From assembly GCF_900100395.1 (NCBI RefSeq), contig NZ_FNFB01000032.1, forward strand, positions 19,915 to 83,914: DNA of 64,000 bases, in the 5' to 3' direction. This DNA is from Nonomuraea maritima (GTDB lineage: Bacteria > Actinomycetota > Actinomycetes > Streptosporangiales > Streptosporangiaceae). Made by a program: the position numbers and the translations under genes. The notes beneath the pieces are model-generated. The model worked only from the letters and a program-made list of their open reading frames with translations, made no database searches and was not told the origin of the DNA. Below are positions 25,664 to 32,858 of the stretch, piece after piece. Position 1 is the first letter of the stretch; each line of letters opens with the position of its first letter.

Positions 25664-26515
25664 ATGGCCCTCAGCCCCAAGGGCCGCCGTGGTTTCACCG
25701 CCGGCGCGCTCGCTCTCACCGCCGCGCTCGCGCTGGCCGCCTGCGGCAGTGACGGCGGCTCCAGCACCACCAGCGCGAGCGCCCCCGCGGAAGCAGGCGG
25801 AGTCAAGCTGGTACACCCAGGCAAGCTCACGGTCTGCACGAATATTCCTTACGAGCCGTTCCAGTTCAAGGACGACAGCGGCAAGATCGTCGGGTTCGAC
25901 GTGGACATCGTCGACCTCGCCGCGAAGAAGCTCGGCGTGACCCAGGACATCGTCGACATCGACTTCGCCGTCATCAAGAGCGGCGCGGCGATGGCGACGG
26001 GCAAGTGCGACGTGGCCGCCGCCGGCATGACGATCACGCCCGAACGCCAGCAGAACATCGACTTCTCCGTCCCCTACTTCGACGCCACCCAGGCGCTGCT
26101 CGCCAAGAAGGGCACCGGAGCGAAGTCCCTCGACGACGTCAAGGCCAAGGGTCTCAAGCTGGGCGCTCAGGCCAGCACGACCGGCCTCGACTACGTCAAG
26201 AAGGCCGGGTTCGACCCGACCGAGTACGCCGACTCCGCCAAGGAGCTGCTGGCCCTGCAGGCCGGCCAGGCCGACGTGATCGTGCAGGACCTCCCGGTCG
26301 TCCTCACCTGGCTGAAGAAGCCGGAGATCGCCGAGAAGTACGAGATGATCGCCAGCCTCGACACCGGCGAGCAGTACGGCATCGGTCTGAAGAAGAACGC
26401 CGACCCGGTCCTGCTCAAGACCATCAACGACGAGATCACCAAGGCCAAGTCCGACGGCGCCTACGAGCAGATCTTCGTGAAGTGGTTCGGCAAGAAGCCC
26501 GGCGAGCTGGGCTGA
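25664..26515 (+). CDS. Amino-acid ABC transporter substrate-binding lipoprotein
   Basis: A 283-residue solute-binding protein of the polar amino-acid (family 3) class. The signal peptide ends in the lipobox LAAC (Cys about 28), so it is lipid-anchored outside. The fold signature is clear: LTVCTNIPYEPFQFKDDSGK, then VGFDVDIVDLAAKKLG and FDATQALLAKKGT. A strong GAGGAGG ribosome site precedes the ATG. It heads a three-gene operon with a permease and an ATPase. The likely substrate is glutamine, glutamate or another polar amino acid; specificity is not readable. Confidence 0.93.
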   Translation: MALSPKGRRGFTAGALALTAALALAACGSDGGSSTTSASAPAEAGGVKLVHPGKLTVCTNIPYEPFQFKDDSGKIVGFDVDIVDLAAKKLGVTQDIVDIDFAVIKSGAAMATGKCDVAAAGMTITPERQQNIDFSVPYFDATQALLAKKGTGAKSLDDVKAKGLKLGAQASTTGLDYVKKAGFDPTEYADSAKELLALQAGQADVIVQDLPVVLTWLKKPEIAEKYEMIASLDTGEQYGIGLKKNADPVLLKTINDEITKAKSDGAYEQIFVKWFGKKPGELG

Positions 26516-26518
26516 TCC

Positions 26519-27346
26519 ATGGCCGACCAGCCGATGACGGCTGAGCCTGCCCGCGCCAGGCTCAGCCCCCGCAAGAAGCAACGGATCAGCCGCGGCGTCC
26601 AGTACGTCGTCCTGCTCGCGGTGCTCGTCGCCGTCGTCCTGTACGCCGACTGGGGCAGCCTGGCGCAGAACTTCGCCAAGCCGGACGTGGCGGGGCACGC
26701 CCTGCCCGACCTGTTCACCGTCGCGCTGCGGAACACGATCATCTACGCCGTCGGCGGATTCGTCTGCTCCTTCCTGCTGGGCCTGCTGCTGGCGCTCATG
26801 AAGCTCTCGCAGGTCCGGCCGTACCGGTGGATCTCGACCATCTACATCGAGATCTTCCGCGGCCTGCCCGCCCTGCTGATCTTCCTGCTGATCACGTTCC
26901 TGCCGCTGGCGCTGCCCGGCTTCGAGGTGCCGGGCGGCACGTACGGACAGGGCATACTCGGGCTCGGTCTGGTGGGCGCCGCCTACCAGGCCGAGGTCTT
27001 CCGGGCCGGTCTGCAGGCCGTGCCGAAGGGACAGGTCGAGGCCGCCAGGTCGCTCGGCATGTCGGCCACCAGGGCACAGATCACCGTGGTGATCCCCCAG
27101 GCGATCCGCATGGTCATCCCGCCGACCACCAACCAGTTCGTCGCCCTGCTCAAGGACTCGTCGCTGGTGCTGTTCCTCGGCGTCTCCGGCGAGTACGTCG
27201 AGCTGGCCAAGTTCGGCAACGACCTGGCCTCCCAGTACGCCAACGCCACACCGATCATGGTCGCGGGCCTGACGTACCTGATCGTCACCATCCCGCTGGG
27301 ATACCTCGCGTCCCGGCTGGAGGGACGTAAGGGGAGGACACGATGA
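26519..27346 (+). CDS. Amino-acid ABC transporter permease
   Basis: A 275-residue inner-membrane permease with a basic cytoplasmic N-terminus and about five helices. The family signature loop is present: YIEIFRGLPALLIFLL, AYQAEVFRAGLQAVPKGQVEAARSLGMS, and the EAA-type coupling motif to the ATPase. It starts 4 bp after the binding-protein stop and overlaps the ATPase start by 4 bp (ATGA). No second permease gene is present, so the channel is presumably a homodimer. Confidence 0.93.
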   Translation: MADQPMTAEPARARLSPRKKQRISRGVQYVVLLAVLVAVVLYADWGSLAQNFAKPDVAGHALPDLFTVALRNTIIYAVGGFVCSFLLGLLLALMKLSQVRPYRWISTIYIEIFRGLPALLIFLLITFLPLALPGFEVPGGTYGQGILGLGLVGAAYQAEVFRAGLQAVPKGQVEAARSLGMSATRAQITVVIPQAIRMVIPPTTNQFVALLKDSSLVLFLGVSGEYVELAKFGNDLASQYANATPIMVAGLTYLIVTIPLGYLASRLEGRKGRTR

Positions 27347-28086
27347 CGCACGCCATCGAACTGCAGGACCTGCACAAGTACTTCGGCAGGAACGAGGTGC
27401 TCAAGGGCATCGACATGACCGTGGACACCGGCCAGGTGGTCTGCGTCATCGGCCCGTCGGGCTCGGGCAAGTCGACCCTGCTGCGCTGCGTCAACCTGCT
27501 GGAGCAGCCGACCAGGGGCAAGGTGTTCGTCCAGGGCGTCGAGGTGACCGACCCCGACGTCGACATCGACGCCGTACGCCGCCACATCGGCATGGTCTTC
27601 CAGCAGTTCAACCTCTTCCCGCACATGACCGTGCTGCAGAACGTCATGATCGCCCAGCAGCGGGTGCTCAAGCGCGGCAAGAGCGAGGCCGAGGCCATCG
27701 CCCGCGAGAACCTCGAGAAGGTCGGCGTCGGCGCCAAGTGCGACGCCCTCCCGGGGCAGCTCTCGGGCGGTCAGCAGCAGCGGGTGGCCATCGCCAGGGC
27801 CCTGGCGATGAACCCCAACCTGATGCTGTTCGACGAGCCCACCTCCGCGCTCGACCCCGAGCTCGTCGGCGACGTGCTCGCCGTCATGCGCCAGCTCGCC
27901 GAGGAGGGGATGACCATGCTCGTGGTCACCCACGAGATGGGCTTCGCGCGCCAGGTGGCCGACCGCGTGGTGTTCATGGACGGCGGCGTCGTCGTCGAGG
28001 ACGGCGACGCGGCACAGGTCATCGGCGATCCCCAGCAGGAACGCACCCGCGCCTTCCTGCACCGCGTCCTGCACCCGGAGGACTGA
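27343..28086 (+). CDS. Amino-acid ABC transporter ATP-binding protein
   Basis: A 247-residue ABC ATPase with Walker A GPSGSGKST, Q-loop VFQQFNLFPHMT, signature LSGGQQQRVAIARAL, Walker B MLFDEPTSALD and H-loop VVTHEM. It resembles the GlnQ/HisP type. Translationally coupled to the permease. A long perfect hairpin two bases after the stop ends the operon. Confidence 0.95.
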   Translation: MTHAIELQDLHKYFGRNEVLKGIDMTVDTGQVVCVIGPSGSGKSTLLRCVNLLEQPTRGKVFVQGVEVTDPDVDIDAVRRHIGMVFQQFNLFPHMTVLQNVMIAQQRVLKRGKSEAEAIARENLEKVGVGAKCDALPGQLSGGQQQRVAIARALAMNPNLMLFDEPTSALDPELVGDVLAVMRQLAEEGMTMLVVTHEMGFARQVADRVVFMDGGVVVEDGDAAQVIGDPQQERTRAFLHRVLHPED

Positions 28087-28087
28087 C

Positions 28088-28135
28088 GCGTCCGGGGCGG
28101 GGCGCCTACGGACACACGCGCCCCGCCCCGGACGC
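28088..28135 (+). terminator. Hairpin terminator of the amino-acid ABC operon
   Basis: Perfect 18-bp stem: gcgtccggggcggggcgc (28088-28105) with its reverse complement at 28118-28135 and a 12-nt loop. No T-run. Confidence 0.85.
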
Positions 28136-28195
28136 GCCACGGGCCGCACAGAAAAGCCACCCGCGGGAAAGGCCGCCCGCGTGTAATACTCGGGC

Positions 28196-28621
28196 ATGGA
28201 TCTCACCTCTTACGCCGAGTGGGCGGTGCGGCTGGTCAACGATCCACGGCCGGCGCCCGGGCTGCGGCGCCTGCGCGACGAGCTGGCATCGGTGTTCGAC
28301 GCCGCCGGCGACGACCGGGCCGTGGCGGGCCGCCTGAACGCCCTCCTCGAGCGCTATCCCGTACGCCCCCAGCTGTCCGACCACGACGGTCACGGCTGGC
28401 ACCTGCACCTGGCCGAGGACCCGGCCGCGACCGCCGTGATGGGCCTCGCCGCGGTCGTCGCCGAGCACGGGGCCGACCGGCTCGGCCGCTGCCGTGAGCC
28501 GCGCTGCGGACAGGCGTTCCTCGACACCTCCTCCAACCGCTCGCGCCGCTACTGCTCGGCCCGCTGCGCCAGCCGCGCCAACGTGGCGGCCTTCCGCGCC
28601 CGCCGCAGGAACGCCTCATGA
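28196..28621 (+). CDS. CGNR zinc-finger (ABATE-type) protein
   Basis: A 141-residue protein. A helical N-terminal ABATE-like domain is followed by a C-terminal CGNR-type zinc finger: GRCREPRCGQAFLDTSSNRSRRYCSARCASRANVAA in two parts, with four cysteines (CxxxxCG...YCSxxC) and the conserved SNRSRRYCS. These are taken to be stress-related transcription factors in actinomycetes; targets unknown. Single gene, converging on sodX. Confidence 0.85.
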   Translation: MDLTSYAEWAVRLVNDPRPAPGLRRLRDELASVFDAAGDDRAVAGRLNALLERYPVRPQLSDHDGHGWHLHLAEDPAATAVMGLAAVVAEHGADRLGRCREPRCGQAFLDTSSNRSRRYCSARCASRANVAAFRARRRNAS

Positions 28622-28631
28622 GACCGCCCGC

Positions 28632-28940
28632 TCACCGCTCCGACGGGGCCCGCCTGCGCCGCGGCGGCCAGTAACGCAGCACCACCCGGCCCACGATGTC
28701 GTTCACCGGGCCGAAGTCCCAGCTGTCGCGGCGTCCCGGGGCCCGCTGGTTGTCGCTCTCGAGCCACCACCCGTCGTCGCCGCGCCACTGCGCCCGTTTC
28801 ACGATGAGCCGGTCAGGGTCTCCTGGCAGCCTGGCCACCACGAGGTCCCCCGGACGCACCATCGCCCCCTGGCGCACCAGCAGCCAGTCGCCCGGCTGGA
28901 GCGCGGGGCGCATGGAATCGCCTTCGACGCGTACTCTCAT
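28632..28940 (-). CDS. sodX: Nickel-superoxide-dismutase maturation protease (SodX)
   Basis: A 102-residue S24/S26-type peptidase. The catalytic Ser9 lies in EGDSMRPALQPGDWLLV and the general-base Lys48 in DRLIVKRAQW; the gene is divergent from sodN. It is expected to remove the SodN propeptide so that His15 becomes the free N-terminus that binds nickel. The ATG at 28940, after a GGAGGAGGGGG stretch, is preferred; a longer in-frame start would overlap the sodN leader. There is no membrane helix, which is typical of SodX. In Streptomyces sodX is usually downstream of sodN, so the divergent arrangement is unusual. Confidence 0.85.
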   Translation of the reverse strand: MRVRVEGDSMRPALQPGDWLLVRQGAMVRPGDLVVARLPGDPDRLIVKRAQWRGDDGWWLESDNQRAPGRRDSWDFGPVNDIVGRVVLRYWPPRRRRAPSER

Positions 28941-29028
28941 GGGCCGCAGCCCCCTCCTCCACCGCCGTAGGGACGCGAGTAAGGTCAGTTGTGGACCAAG
29001 CTGATTCAGCATCCAGGAAGGACCTCTG

Positions 29029-29430
29029 ATGCTCGCACGACTGCTACGACCCAAGCATGTCGCAACCGCTCACTGCGACCTGCCCTGCGGGGTGTACGAC
29101 CCCGCCCAGGCCCGCATCGAGGCCGAGTCGGTCAAGGCGATCATGGAGAAGTACGGAGCGAACGAGGACCCGGTCTTCCGGGCCCGCGCGCTGACCATCA
29201 AGGAGGAGCGCGCCGAGCTCGTCAAGCACCACCTGTGGGTGCTGTGGACCGACTACTTCAAGCCGCCGCACCTCGAGCAGTACCCCCAGCTTCACCAGCT
29301 TTTCTGGGACGCCACCAAGCTCGCCGGCGCCGCCGGCGCCAAGGGCACGGTCGACGTCGCGAAGGCGGAGGACCTGCTCGGCAAGATCGACGAGATCTCC
29401 AAGATTTTCTGGGAGACCAAGGCGGCCTAA
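29029..29430 (+). CDS. sodN: Nickel superoxide dismutase
   Basis: A 133-residue NiSOD precursor. A 14-residue propeptide (MLARLLRPKHVATA) precedes the nickel hook HCDLPCGVYDP, in which His15, Cys16 and Cys20 bind Ni. The rest is the four-helix bundle (AESVKAIMEKYG, EERAELVKHHLWVLWTDYFKPPHLEQYPQL in two helices). It disproportionates superoxide in the cytoplasm as a hexamer. AAGGA precedes the ATG. sodX is divergent 88 bp away, so both may share a nickel-responsive (Nur) control region, though I could not make out a Nur box. A strong terminator follows. Confidence 0.96.
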   Translation: MLARLLRPKHVATAHCDLPCGVYDPAQARIEAESVKAIMEKYGANEDPVFRARALTIKEERAELVKHHLWVLWTDYFKPPHLEQYPQLHQLFWDATKLAGAAGAKGTVDVAKAEDLLGKIDEISKIFWETKAA

Positions 29431-29442
29431 AACCGTCGGAAA

Positions 29443-29474
29443 GGCTCTGTGCGACCACGCGGTCGCGCAGAGCC
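29443..29474 (+). terminator. Hairpin terminator after sodN
   Basis: A 14-bp stem with one wobble: ggctctgtgcgacc (29443-29456) with ggtcgcgcagagcc (29461-29474), followed by ttttct. Confidence 0.9.
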
Positions 29475-29559
29475 TTTTCTGTTGAGGGCGCGTCTGATTC
29501 GTCCAAGCACCGCTCAGGGGCGGTAAGTTGCAGTCAGCGTCGGATACGCGAGGAGGAAC

Positions 29560-29997
29560 GTGACCGAGGAAACCGAGACGCGCGCGGAGGGCGTGGCCGG
29601 CATCCGCGATGTGGTGAGCATCAGGCTCCCCGCCGCGAGCGCCTACCTGTCTGTGCTGCGTACGGCTACCGCCGGCCTGGCTGCGCGGCTTGACTTCACC
29701 CTGGACGAGATCGAAGACCTGCGGATCGCGGTCGACGAGGCGTGCGCCATGCTGCTGGGCGAGGCGGTGCCGGGCACCGACCTGACCGCGGAGTTCGAGC
29801 TTTCGGGGCAGGAGATGCAGGTCAGGGTCGAGGTGGCGACCGTGGGCAGCTCCGCGCCGAAACGAGATGACTTCGCCTGGATGGTCCTGACCGCGTTGGC
29901 CGACGACGTCGACGCGGTGAGCGACTCACCCGATCGCATGGCGATCGTCCTGCGCAAGCGCCGAGGCGCGGCCCAGAAATCGGCGGGGCCGGCGTGA
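29560..29997 (+). CDS. RsbW-like anti-sigma factor (serine kinase fold)
   Basis: A 145-residue GHKL ATPase-fold protein. The segment TLDEIEDLRIAVDEACAMLLG is the N-box of RsbW/SpoIIAB-type anti-sigma factors, and DDFAWMVLTALADDVDAV with DRMAIVLRKRR forms the C-terminal part. The GTG start follows GGAGG. Its stop overlaps an in-frame GTG of the sigma-factor gene (GTGA), so the two are coupled. It is expected to hold the downstream sigma factor inactive. No anti-anti-sigma (RsbV) gene is nearby. Confidence 0.88.
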   Translation: MTEETETRAEGVAGIRDVVSIRLPAASAYLSVLRTATAGLAARLDFTLDEIEDLRIAVDEACAMLLGEAVPGTDLTAEFELSGQEMQVRVEVATVGSSAPKRDDFAWMVLTALADDVDAVSDSPDRMAIVLRKRRGAAQKSAGPA

Positions 29998-30014
29998 CGG
30001 AAAGGACTGGAGCC

Positions 30015-30794
30015 ATGGCCACCAGCGAACACGCCGTTCCCGACAGGGTGCGTGCCCGCCAGCTCTTCGCCGAGCTGGCCGAGCTGGGCCCCGAAGAGCC
30101 GCGCCGCCAGCGCATCAGGGACGAGCTGGTCGAGCTTCACCTTCCCCTCGTCGAATACCTGGCCCGCCGGTTCCGCAACAGGGGCGAGTGGCTCGACGAC
30201 CTCACCCAGGTCGCCACGATCGGTCTGATCAAGTCCATCGACCGCTTCGACCTCAACCGCGGCGTCGAGTTCTCCACGTACGCCACGCCGACCATCGTCG
30301 GTGAGATCAAGCGGCACTTCCGCGACAAGGGCTGGGCGGTGCGGGTGCCGCGGCGCCTGCAGGAGCTCAAGCTGTCGCTCACCAAGGCGATCAGCGACCT
30401 GTCGCAGCGCGAGGGGCGCGCCCCGACCGTGGCCGAGCTGGCCTCCTACCTCAAGATGACCGAGGAAGAGGTGCTGGAGGGCCTGGAGTCGGCCAACGCC
30501 TACTCCACCGTGTCGCTCGACGCGCCCGACTCGGGCGACGACGACGCCCCGGCCGTGTCCGACTCGCTCGGCATCGTCGACGAGTCGCTCGAGGGCGTCG
30601 AATACCGCGAGTCGCTCAAGCCGCTGCTCGAACGGCTGCCGCCGCGCGAGAAGCGCATCCTGTTGCTGCGGTTCTTCGGCAACATGACGCAGTCGCAGAT
30701 CGCGACCGAGCTCGGCATCTCGCAGATGCACGTCTCGCGCCTGCTGGCCCGCACGCTGGCCCAGCTGCGCGAGGGCCTGACGGCCGAAGACTGA
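30015..30794 (+). CDS. SigB/SigF-type stress sigma factor
   Basis: A 259-residue group 3 sigma factor. Regions 2-4 are complete: LVEYLARRFRNRGEWLDDLTQVATIGLIKSIDRFD in region 2, RDKGWAVRVPRRLQELK in region 3 and LPPREKRILLLRFFGNMTQSQIA plus MHVSRLLARTLAQLREGL in region 4. It is homologous to mycobacterial SigF and the Streptomyces SigB/F/G group. The ATG at 30015 has AAAGGA 8 nt upstream; a GTG at 29994 overlapping the anti-sigma stop is an alternative. Paired with the upstream RsbW-like gene. Confidence 0.93.
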   Translation: MATSEHAVPDRVRARQLFAELAELGPEEPRRQRIRDELVELHLPLVEYLARRFRNRGEWLDDLTQVATIGLIKSIDRFDLNRGVEFSTYATPTIVGEIKRHFRDKGWAVRVPRRLQELKLSLTKAISDLSQREGRAPTVAELASYLKMTEEEVLEGLESANAYSTVSLDAPDSGDDDAPAVSDSLGIVDESLEGVEYRESLKPLLERLPPREKRILLLRFFGNMTQSQIATELGISQMHVSRLLARTLAQLREGLTAED

Positions 30795-30795
30795 C

Positions 30796-31179
30796 TCAGC
30801 CGTCACCGTAGAGAGCGCGGGTGGTGGGAGGCGCGAGCAGTGTCGCGATTCCCGCCACGGCGACGACGGCCAGCGGCACACCGAGTTGCGGCCAGCCCGA
30901 CTGGACGAGGGTGAAGGCGACCGGGAGCAGGAAGATCTGCGCCAGCACGGCCGGTGACCTGCCCCACCGCTCCGCCCGGAACAACCCACCACCGGCGACC
31001 CACAGCAGACCGGCGCCGACCAGCAGCGCGAACACCGCCTCGGCGAGTGCGGTCGTCAGATCGTCCGGCTTGCCCGTCAGCGTCTGCACGGCCGCGTAGA
31101 CGCCGAGACCGGCGGCGACGAGGCCTTCCAGCGCGACGATCCCTGCGGCGACGAAGAGGGTGGGCGGGCGTCCTTTCAC
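30796..31179 (-). CDS. Four-helix membrane protein, unknown function
   Basis: A 127-residue protein with four hydrophobic helices (LFVAAGIVALEGLVAAGLGV, AVFALLVGAGLLWVAGGGLF, LAQIFLLPVAFTLV, PLAVVAVAGIATLLA) and the sequence RAERWGRSPAVLAQ between helices 2 and 3. Similar small proteins are common in actinomycetes without a known role. It converges on the sigma-factor gene with 1 bp between stops and is divergent from the lipid kinase. Confidence 0.75.
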   Translation of the reverse strand: MKGRPPTLFVAAGIVALEGLVAAGLGVYAAVQTLTGKPDDLTTALAEAVFALLVGAGLLWVAGGGLFRAERWGRSPAVLAQIFLLPVAFTLVQSGWPQLGVPLAVVAVAGIATLLAPPTTRALYGDG

Positions 31180-31291
31180 GTCCGTACCCTATCGCCCGGA
31201 GCGGGCGGTCCGTGAGGCGGCGAACCGAGAACCCCACATACGGGACGATCGGCTTGATTGTGGACGACATCGATTGGCTACGCTGGGCGCT

Positions 31292-32263
31292 ATGCGCGCA
31301 ATGCTGCTGGTCAACCCCACGGCGACGACGACGAACGCCCGTACGCGTGACGTGCTGATCCGCGCACTCGGCGCGGCCGTGGACCTCACCGTCGAGGAGA
31401 CCCGCTACCGCGGGCACGCCGCCCGCCTGGCGGCCACGGCGCGGGCCAAGGGGTACGACGTGGTGGCGGTGCTGGGCGGCGACGGGACGATCAACGAGAC
31501 CGTCAACGGCCTGCTCAACCCGGTGGGCGGCGGTGAGCTGCCGGCACCACCCAGCGACGATCCGAGCCTCGGGCGGCCAGGGCTCATGGTGATCCCCGGC
31601 GGCAGCGCGAACGTCTTCGCCCGCGCGCTCGGCCTGCCGAACGACCCGGTCGAGTCGACCAGCGTGGTGCTGGAGGCGCTGCGCGAGAACCGGCGCCGGA
31701 CCGTCGGCCTCGGCCAGGCGCTGTGGGAGGGGCAGAGCCGCTATTTCACGTTCTGCTCGGGCATGGGGTACGACGCCGAGGTTGTGCGGGCCGTGGAGGG
31801 CCTGCGGGGGTCCGGGCGCAAAGCCACGCCGACCCGCTATGTGAACACGGCTCTACGGCACTATCTGGCCACGGACAAGCGGCATCCGGCGATGACGCTC
31901 ACCGGCCCCGGCATCCCGACGGCCCACGGGATGTTCATGGCGATCATCTCCAACACCTCCCCGTGGACGTACGTCGGCCCGCGGCCCGTGCGCCCGACGC
32001 CGTGGGCGAGCTTCGAGACGGGGCTCGACGTGCTCGGGCTGCGCCGCATGGGCCCGGTCGCGGTCGCGTCGATGATCCGGCAGATGCTCACGGTCAGTGA
32101 CACCCTTCCGGTGGGCCGGCACCTCGTGCAGCTGCACGACGAGGCCGAGTTCACGCTCACGGCCGCCCGCCCCGTGGCCTTCCAGCTGGACGGCGACTAC
32201 CTGGGCGAACGCGAGAGCGTGACGTTCCGCTCTACCCCCAACGCGTTACAAGTCCTGGTCTAG
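31292..32263 (+). CDS. Diacylglycerol kinase-family lipid kinase
   Basis: A 323-residue DAGK/sphingosine-kinase-fold protein. Catalytic signature VAVLGGDGTINETVNGLL and nucleotide loop MVIPGGSANVFARALGLP are present, with the C-terminal beta-sandwich containing RPVAFQLDGDYLGE. It phosphorylates a lipid hydroxyl; in actinomycetes this may be diacylglycerol or a phosphatidylinositol-mannoside precursor. The ATG at 31292 matches the family start (MRAMLLVNPTA); upstream in-frame codons are unlikely. No clear ribosome site, so possibly leaderless. Confidence 0.88.
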   Translation: MRAMLLVNPTATTTNARTRDVLIRALGAAVDLTVEETRYRGHAARLAATARAKGYDVVAVLGGDGTINETVNGLLNPVGGGELPAPPSDDPSLGRPGLMVIPGGSANVFARALGLPNDPVESTSVVLEALRENRRRTVGLGQALWEGQSRYFTFCSGMGYDAEVVRAVEGLRGSGRKATPTRYVNTALRHYLATDKRHPAMTLTGPGIPTAHGMFMAIISNTSPWTYVGPRPVRPTPWASFETGLDVLGLRRMGPVAVASMIRQMLTVSDTLPVGRHLVQLHDEAEFTLTAARPVAFQLDGDYLGERESVTFRSTPNALQVLV

Positions 32264-32546
32264 CCGGTTACATCCGGTCATTGTGTGACGCATCCGACAT
32301 CCATATGCGGGAAAACATCGCGCCAACCCTCTTGCGTGCACTCTGCGTGGCTGACAGTCTCATCTTGGACGTCGGAACGTAGGACCTTTAACAACCCCAA
32401 AGGGAAAGCGCCCGGCGATCAAGCGGACATCCCCCCGTGTCCTGACCAGGGACGCGGGTAATTGTTCGCCGTAGTTAGTGAAACCTTTCACAAAGTAGTA
32501 GCCGTACGGAGCCGACCAGAGGCTCCATCTACTAAGGAGTGGACGC
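32264..32546 (+). promoter_or_regulatory. Long whiB upstream region
   Basis: 283 bp without a gene. It contains a CRP-type palindrome (annotated separately) about 55 bp before the ATG and ends with AAGGAG 7 nt before the start. Long leader regions are usual for whiB genes. Confidence 0.5.
32477..32492. promoter_or_regulatory. CRP-type palindrome upstream of whiB
   Basis: AGTGA-AACCTT-TCACA matches TGTGA-N6-TCACA at 9 of 10 positions. It lies 55-70 bp before the whiB start. In Mycobacterium tuberculosis whiB1 is controlled by CRP (Rv3676), so a conserved link is plausible. Confidence 0.6.
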
Positions 32547-32801
32547 ATGGACTGGCGCCACCGAGCTGCCTGCCGTGACGTGGACCCCGAGCTGTTCTTC
32601 CCGATCGGCAACTCCGGCCCCGCCCTCATGCAGATCGAAGAGGCCAAGCAGGTCTGCCGTTCCTGTTCGGCCGTCGAGTCGTGTCTGAAGTGGGCACTGG
32701 AGTCCGGCCAGGACGCCGGCGTCTGGGGCGGCCTCAGCGAGGACGAGCGCCGGGCACTGAAGCGTCGCTCCGCGCGCGCCCGCGCGCGTGCCACCGCCTG
32801 A
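32547..32801 (+). CDS. whiB1: WhiB-family iron-sulfur regulator (WhiB1/WblE type)
   Basis: An 84-residue WhiB protein. Four cysteines ligate a [4Fe-4S] cluster: Cys9 (RAACRD), Cys37 and Cys40 (VCRSC) and Cys46 (ESC). The GVWGG turn and a basic C-terminal tail (RRALKRRSARARARA) follow. The short length and neighbouring pdtaS point to the WhiB1/WblE class, which is essential in mycobacteria, reacts with nitric oxide and binds the housekeeping sigma factor. AAGGAG precedes the ATG. The symbol is given by class and synteny. Confidence 0.92.
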   Translation: MDWRHRAACRDVDPELFFPIGNSGPALMQIEEAKQVCRSCSAVESCLKWALESGQDAGVWGGLSEDERRALKRRSARARARATA

Positions 32802-32858
32802 ACCGGTACGCCTGGCAGCACGTAGGCACCCCCCAAACAGGCACCTCGCGCCGCACCC

